In this document: positions 3,346 to 5,054 of the stretch, piece by piece
How the letters are laid out: the number at the start of each line of letters is the position of its first letter
How positions within the stretch are numbered: the first letter of the stretch is position 1
NCBI GenBank assembly: GCA_030705945.1
Contig: JAUZPS010000383.1
Coordinates: 1 to 5,054 of the forward strand
Direction of reading: 5' to 3'
Length of the DNA: 5,054 nt
Source: Bacillota bacterium
GTDB lineage: Bacteria; Bacillota; Clostridia; Acetivibrionales; DSM-2933
Notes under the pieces: generated by a model
What the model was told of the DNA's origin: nothing
Seen by the model: only the letters and a program-made list of their open reading frames with translations
Databases searched by the model: none
Program-made: the position numbers and the translations under genes

Positions 3346-5054
3346 ATGCCAGCTGCAAACCATCCGGCATATAAAGCTGAACTGGAAAGGTGCAGGAATA
3401 CACTGGACTATGTGAAGAAAACCCTTGATACCACAATCAACAAGAAGAAAAAACTGGATAATGATGTGGAACAGCTTAAGAGGCATCAGAGCAGTGACAG
3501 CAGTCAAAGCTATGTTGAACTCATGATAAATTCACTGCTGCAAGGATCTATGGAACTAAAGCTCAGAAATTTGTATACTGCTACCAGCAAGCCTTATTTT
3601 GCAAGGGTTGATTTTACTGAAGAGGGAAGATCGGTACCTGAGAATATATACATCGGAAAAATGTCATTGATGAGGGAAGAAGACCAGGAGGTAATAATTG
3701 TTGACTGGAGGGCTCCTGTTGCAAACCTTTACTACGAGGAAAGATTAGGCGATGCGCATTATGTTTGTCCGGACGGCAATATTGAAGGAAACCTCACTCT
3801 AAAAAGGCAGTTCTCCATAGTTGACGGTGAACTTTTAGAAATTTTTGATATAGATATAACAACCAATGACGAATTTCTCCAGTCCTATTTAGGCGCAAGC
3901 GCTGACAACAGGCTTAAAGAGATTGTTTCAACCATTCAGACCGAACAGAACAAAATAATCAGGGCAGATATCTGGAAGCCGATGATTGTGCAGGGGGCAG
4001 CTGGAAGCGGTAAGACCACAATAGCTCTGCACCGAATAGCATACCTTCTCTATACCCATGAAAAGACGCTGAAACCCGAAAGCTTCATGATTATCGCGCC
4101 GAACAAGCTTTTCTTAAATTATATTTCCGAGGTTTTACCTGAGCTTGGTGTTGAGAGGGTTGTCCAGACAACTTTTGAGAACTTTGCAATGGATCTTCTA
4201 GGCAAAAAGTTCAAGGTAAAGGATGCAAACGACAAGCTGATAGGTTTTATAGATAATACCACAGATAGTAAAGAGAAAGAACTCATATACAAAGCGACAG
4301 TTCTTAAGACATCAATGAGTTTTAAAACCATTATGGAGAGATTCGTGGAGTATGTGGAAACTGTATTTCTTCCTAAGGAAGATTTTACAATTGAAGGAAT
4401 CGTGGTTTACACATACGACGATATAAACAGGCTCTTTCTCATAGATTACAGAAGATGGTCACTTGTTAAGCGTATTGATGAAATTAAGAAGCATTTGACG
4501 ACCAGAATGAAGGTGATTAAGGAAAAAATTATTAATGCCCTTCACGCGAGGTCTGACAGGAAAATCGAGCGTCTTAAACTCACAATGCCTGATTCTGATG
4601 AGCGCCAAAAGCTTATTATTGAAGCGATAGACACAAGAAACGATAGAATAAACAAAATTGAGACATATTCTAAAAAAGCTGTAAACGAATATGTAAAAAA
4701 GATATCCAAGTTCAGTCCATGGGAATACTACACAGAGCTGATGGAAAATGAAGAACTTCTCCTGAAGCTGTCAGAAGGACTTGCAGACAGCGAAACCGTA
4801 AAGACCCTCCATAGATATTCCAGTGAAATAATCCGGTCCGGTTGGATTGAAATAGAGGATTTTGCTCCGATGATATACTTGAAATACCTTATTCACGGCA
4901 TTGACGAGAAAATTCCCGTAAGACAGATTGTAATTGACGAGGTTCAGGACTTTAGCGTGTTCCAGCTCTATGCTCTTAAGATGATCATAAAGGACAGTTC
5001 TTTTACATTGCTCGGCGATCTGTGCCAGGGAATCCACTCATACAGGGGCATTAA
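3346..5054 (+). CDS. helD: HelD-type RNA polymerase-recycling ATPase, 3' end outside window
   Basis: The frame is open from ATG 3346 to the window edge: 569 codons without a stop, against roughly 770 residues for Bacillus subtilis HelD. GGAGGTG (3331-3337) lies eight bases before the start. Residues about 8-75 form a charged, probably coiled-coil N-terminal arm, the part HelD uses to enter the secondary channel of RNA polymerase. A conserved region follows, including VIIVDWRAPVANLYY (115-129). Next come a Q-like segment TIQTEQNKIIR (196-206), Walker A GAAGSGKTT (217-225, with K223), a long helical insertion about 280-500, Walker B VIDEVQD (529-535) and motif III LLGDLCQGIHSYRG (555-568). These are superfamily 1 (UvrD/Rep-like) ATPase motifs in the HelD arrangement. 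HelD proteins strip stalled or idle RNA polymerase from nucleic acid using ATP. The remaining motifs (IV-VI) would lie beyond the window. A general UvrD-like helicase is the less likely alternative because of the N-terminal arm and the large insertion. Confidence 0.9.
   Translation, partial: MPAANHPAYKAELERCRNTLDYVKKTLDTTINKKKKLDNDVEQLKRHQSSDSSQSYVELMINSLLQGSMELKLRNLYTATSKPYFARVDFTEEGRSVPENIYIGKMSLMREEDQEVIIVDWRAPVANLYYEERLGDAHYVCPDGNIEGNLTLKRQFSIVDGELLEIFDIDITTNDEFLQSYLGASADNRLKEIVSTIQTEQNKIIRADIWKPMIVQGAAGSGKTTIALHRIAYLLYTHEKTLKPESFMIIAPNKLFLNYISEVLPELGVERVVQTTFENFAMDLLGKKFKVKDANDKLIGFIDNTTDSKEKELIYKATVLKTSMSFKTIMERFVEYVETVFLPKEDFTIEGIVVYTYDDINRLFLIDYRRWSLVKRIDEIKKHLTTRMKVIKEKIINALHARSDRKIERLKLTMPDSDERQKLIIEAIDTRNDRINKIETYSKKAVNEYVKKISKFSPWEYYTELMENEELLLKLSEGLADSETVKTLHRYSSEIIRSGWIEIEDFAPMIYLKYLIHGIDEKIPVRQIVIDEVQDFSVFQLYALKMIIKDSSFTLLGDLCQGIHSYRGI

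Noticed and set aside
3301..5037. Three minus-strand open frames of 68-88 codons
   Set aside because: They are antisense to helD, which is open throughout on the plus strand with clear ATPase motifs.

Overview
The window is AT-rich DNA with strong Shine-Dalgarno sites (AGGAGG-like) before every gene. It also carries a secreted protein with a copper-amine-oxidase-like stalk domain, a water-forming-type NADH oxidase and a HelD-type RNA polymerase-associated ATPase. Together these point to an anaerobic or microaerobic low-GC Firmicute, most likely a member of the Clostridia. The genus cannot be fixed from this sequence alone.

Layout. (1) Bases 1-270 hold a gene-free, structured repeat block in which two kinds of imperfect palindrome alternate (A, B, A', half B'); it may continue upstream of the window. 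(2) Bases 292-1020, minus strand, encode a small secreted protein: signal peptide, stalk domain, and an LRAT-type (NlpC/P60-superfamily) domain with an intact His-His-Cys set. (3) Bases 1021-1673 form a 653-bp divergent intergenic region. It holds a probable promoter and dyad for the secreted protein, two 105-bp copies of a short MITE-like element, a near-consensus sigma-A promoter whose -35 lies in the end of the first element, and an 18-bp palindrome resembling a Rex (NADH/NAD+ sensor) operator just downstream. (4) Bases 1674-3005 encode an FAD-dependent NADH oxidase/peroxidase family enzyme (nox), followed by a clear intrinsic terminator. (5) Bases 3006-3345 hold that terminator, a third, shorter and inverted relative of the MITE-like element, and a promoter with an overlapping hairpin. 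(6) Bases 3346 to the window edge hold the first 569 codons of helD, cut by the end of the window.

The three genes look like separate transcription units: the first is divergent, and nox and helD are parallel but separated by a terminator and a new promoter. No functional system joining all three is evident. The most coherent story is at nox: an enzyme that reoxidises NADH with oxygen lies behind a strong promoter and a candidate redox-sensing operator, and repeat copies appear to have donated promoter parts to it. That link is an inference from sequence pattern and position.
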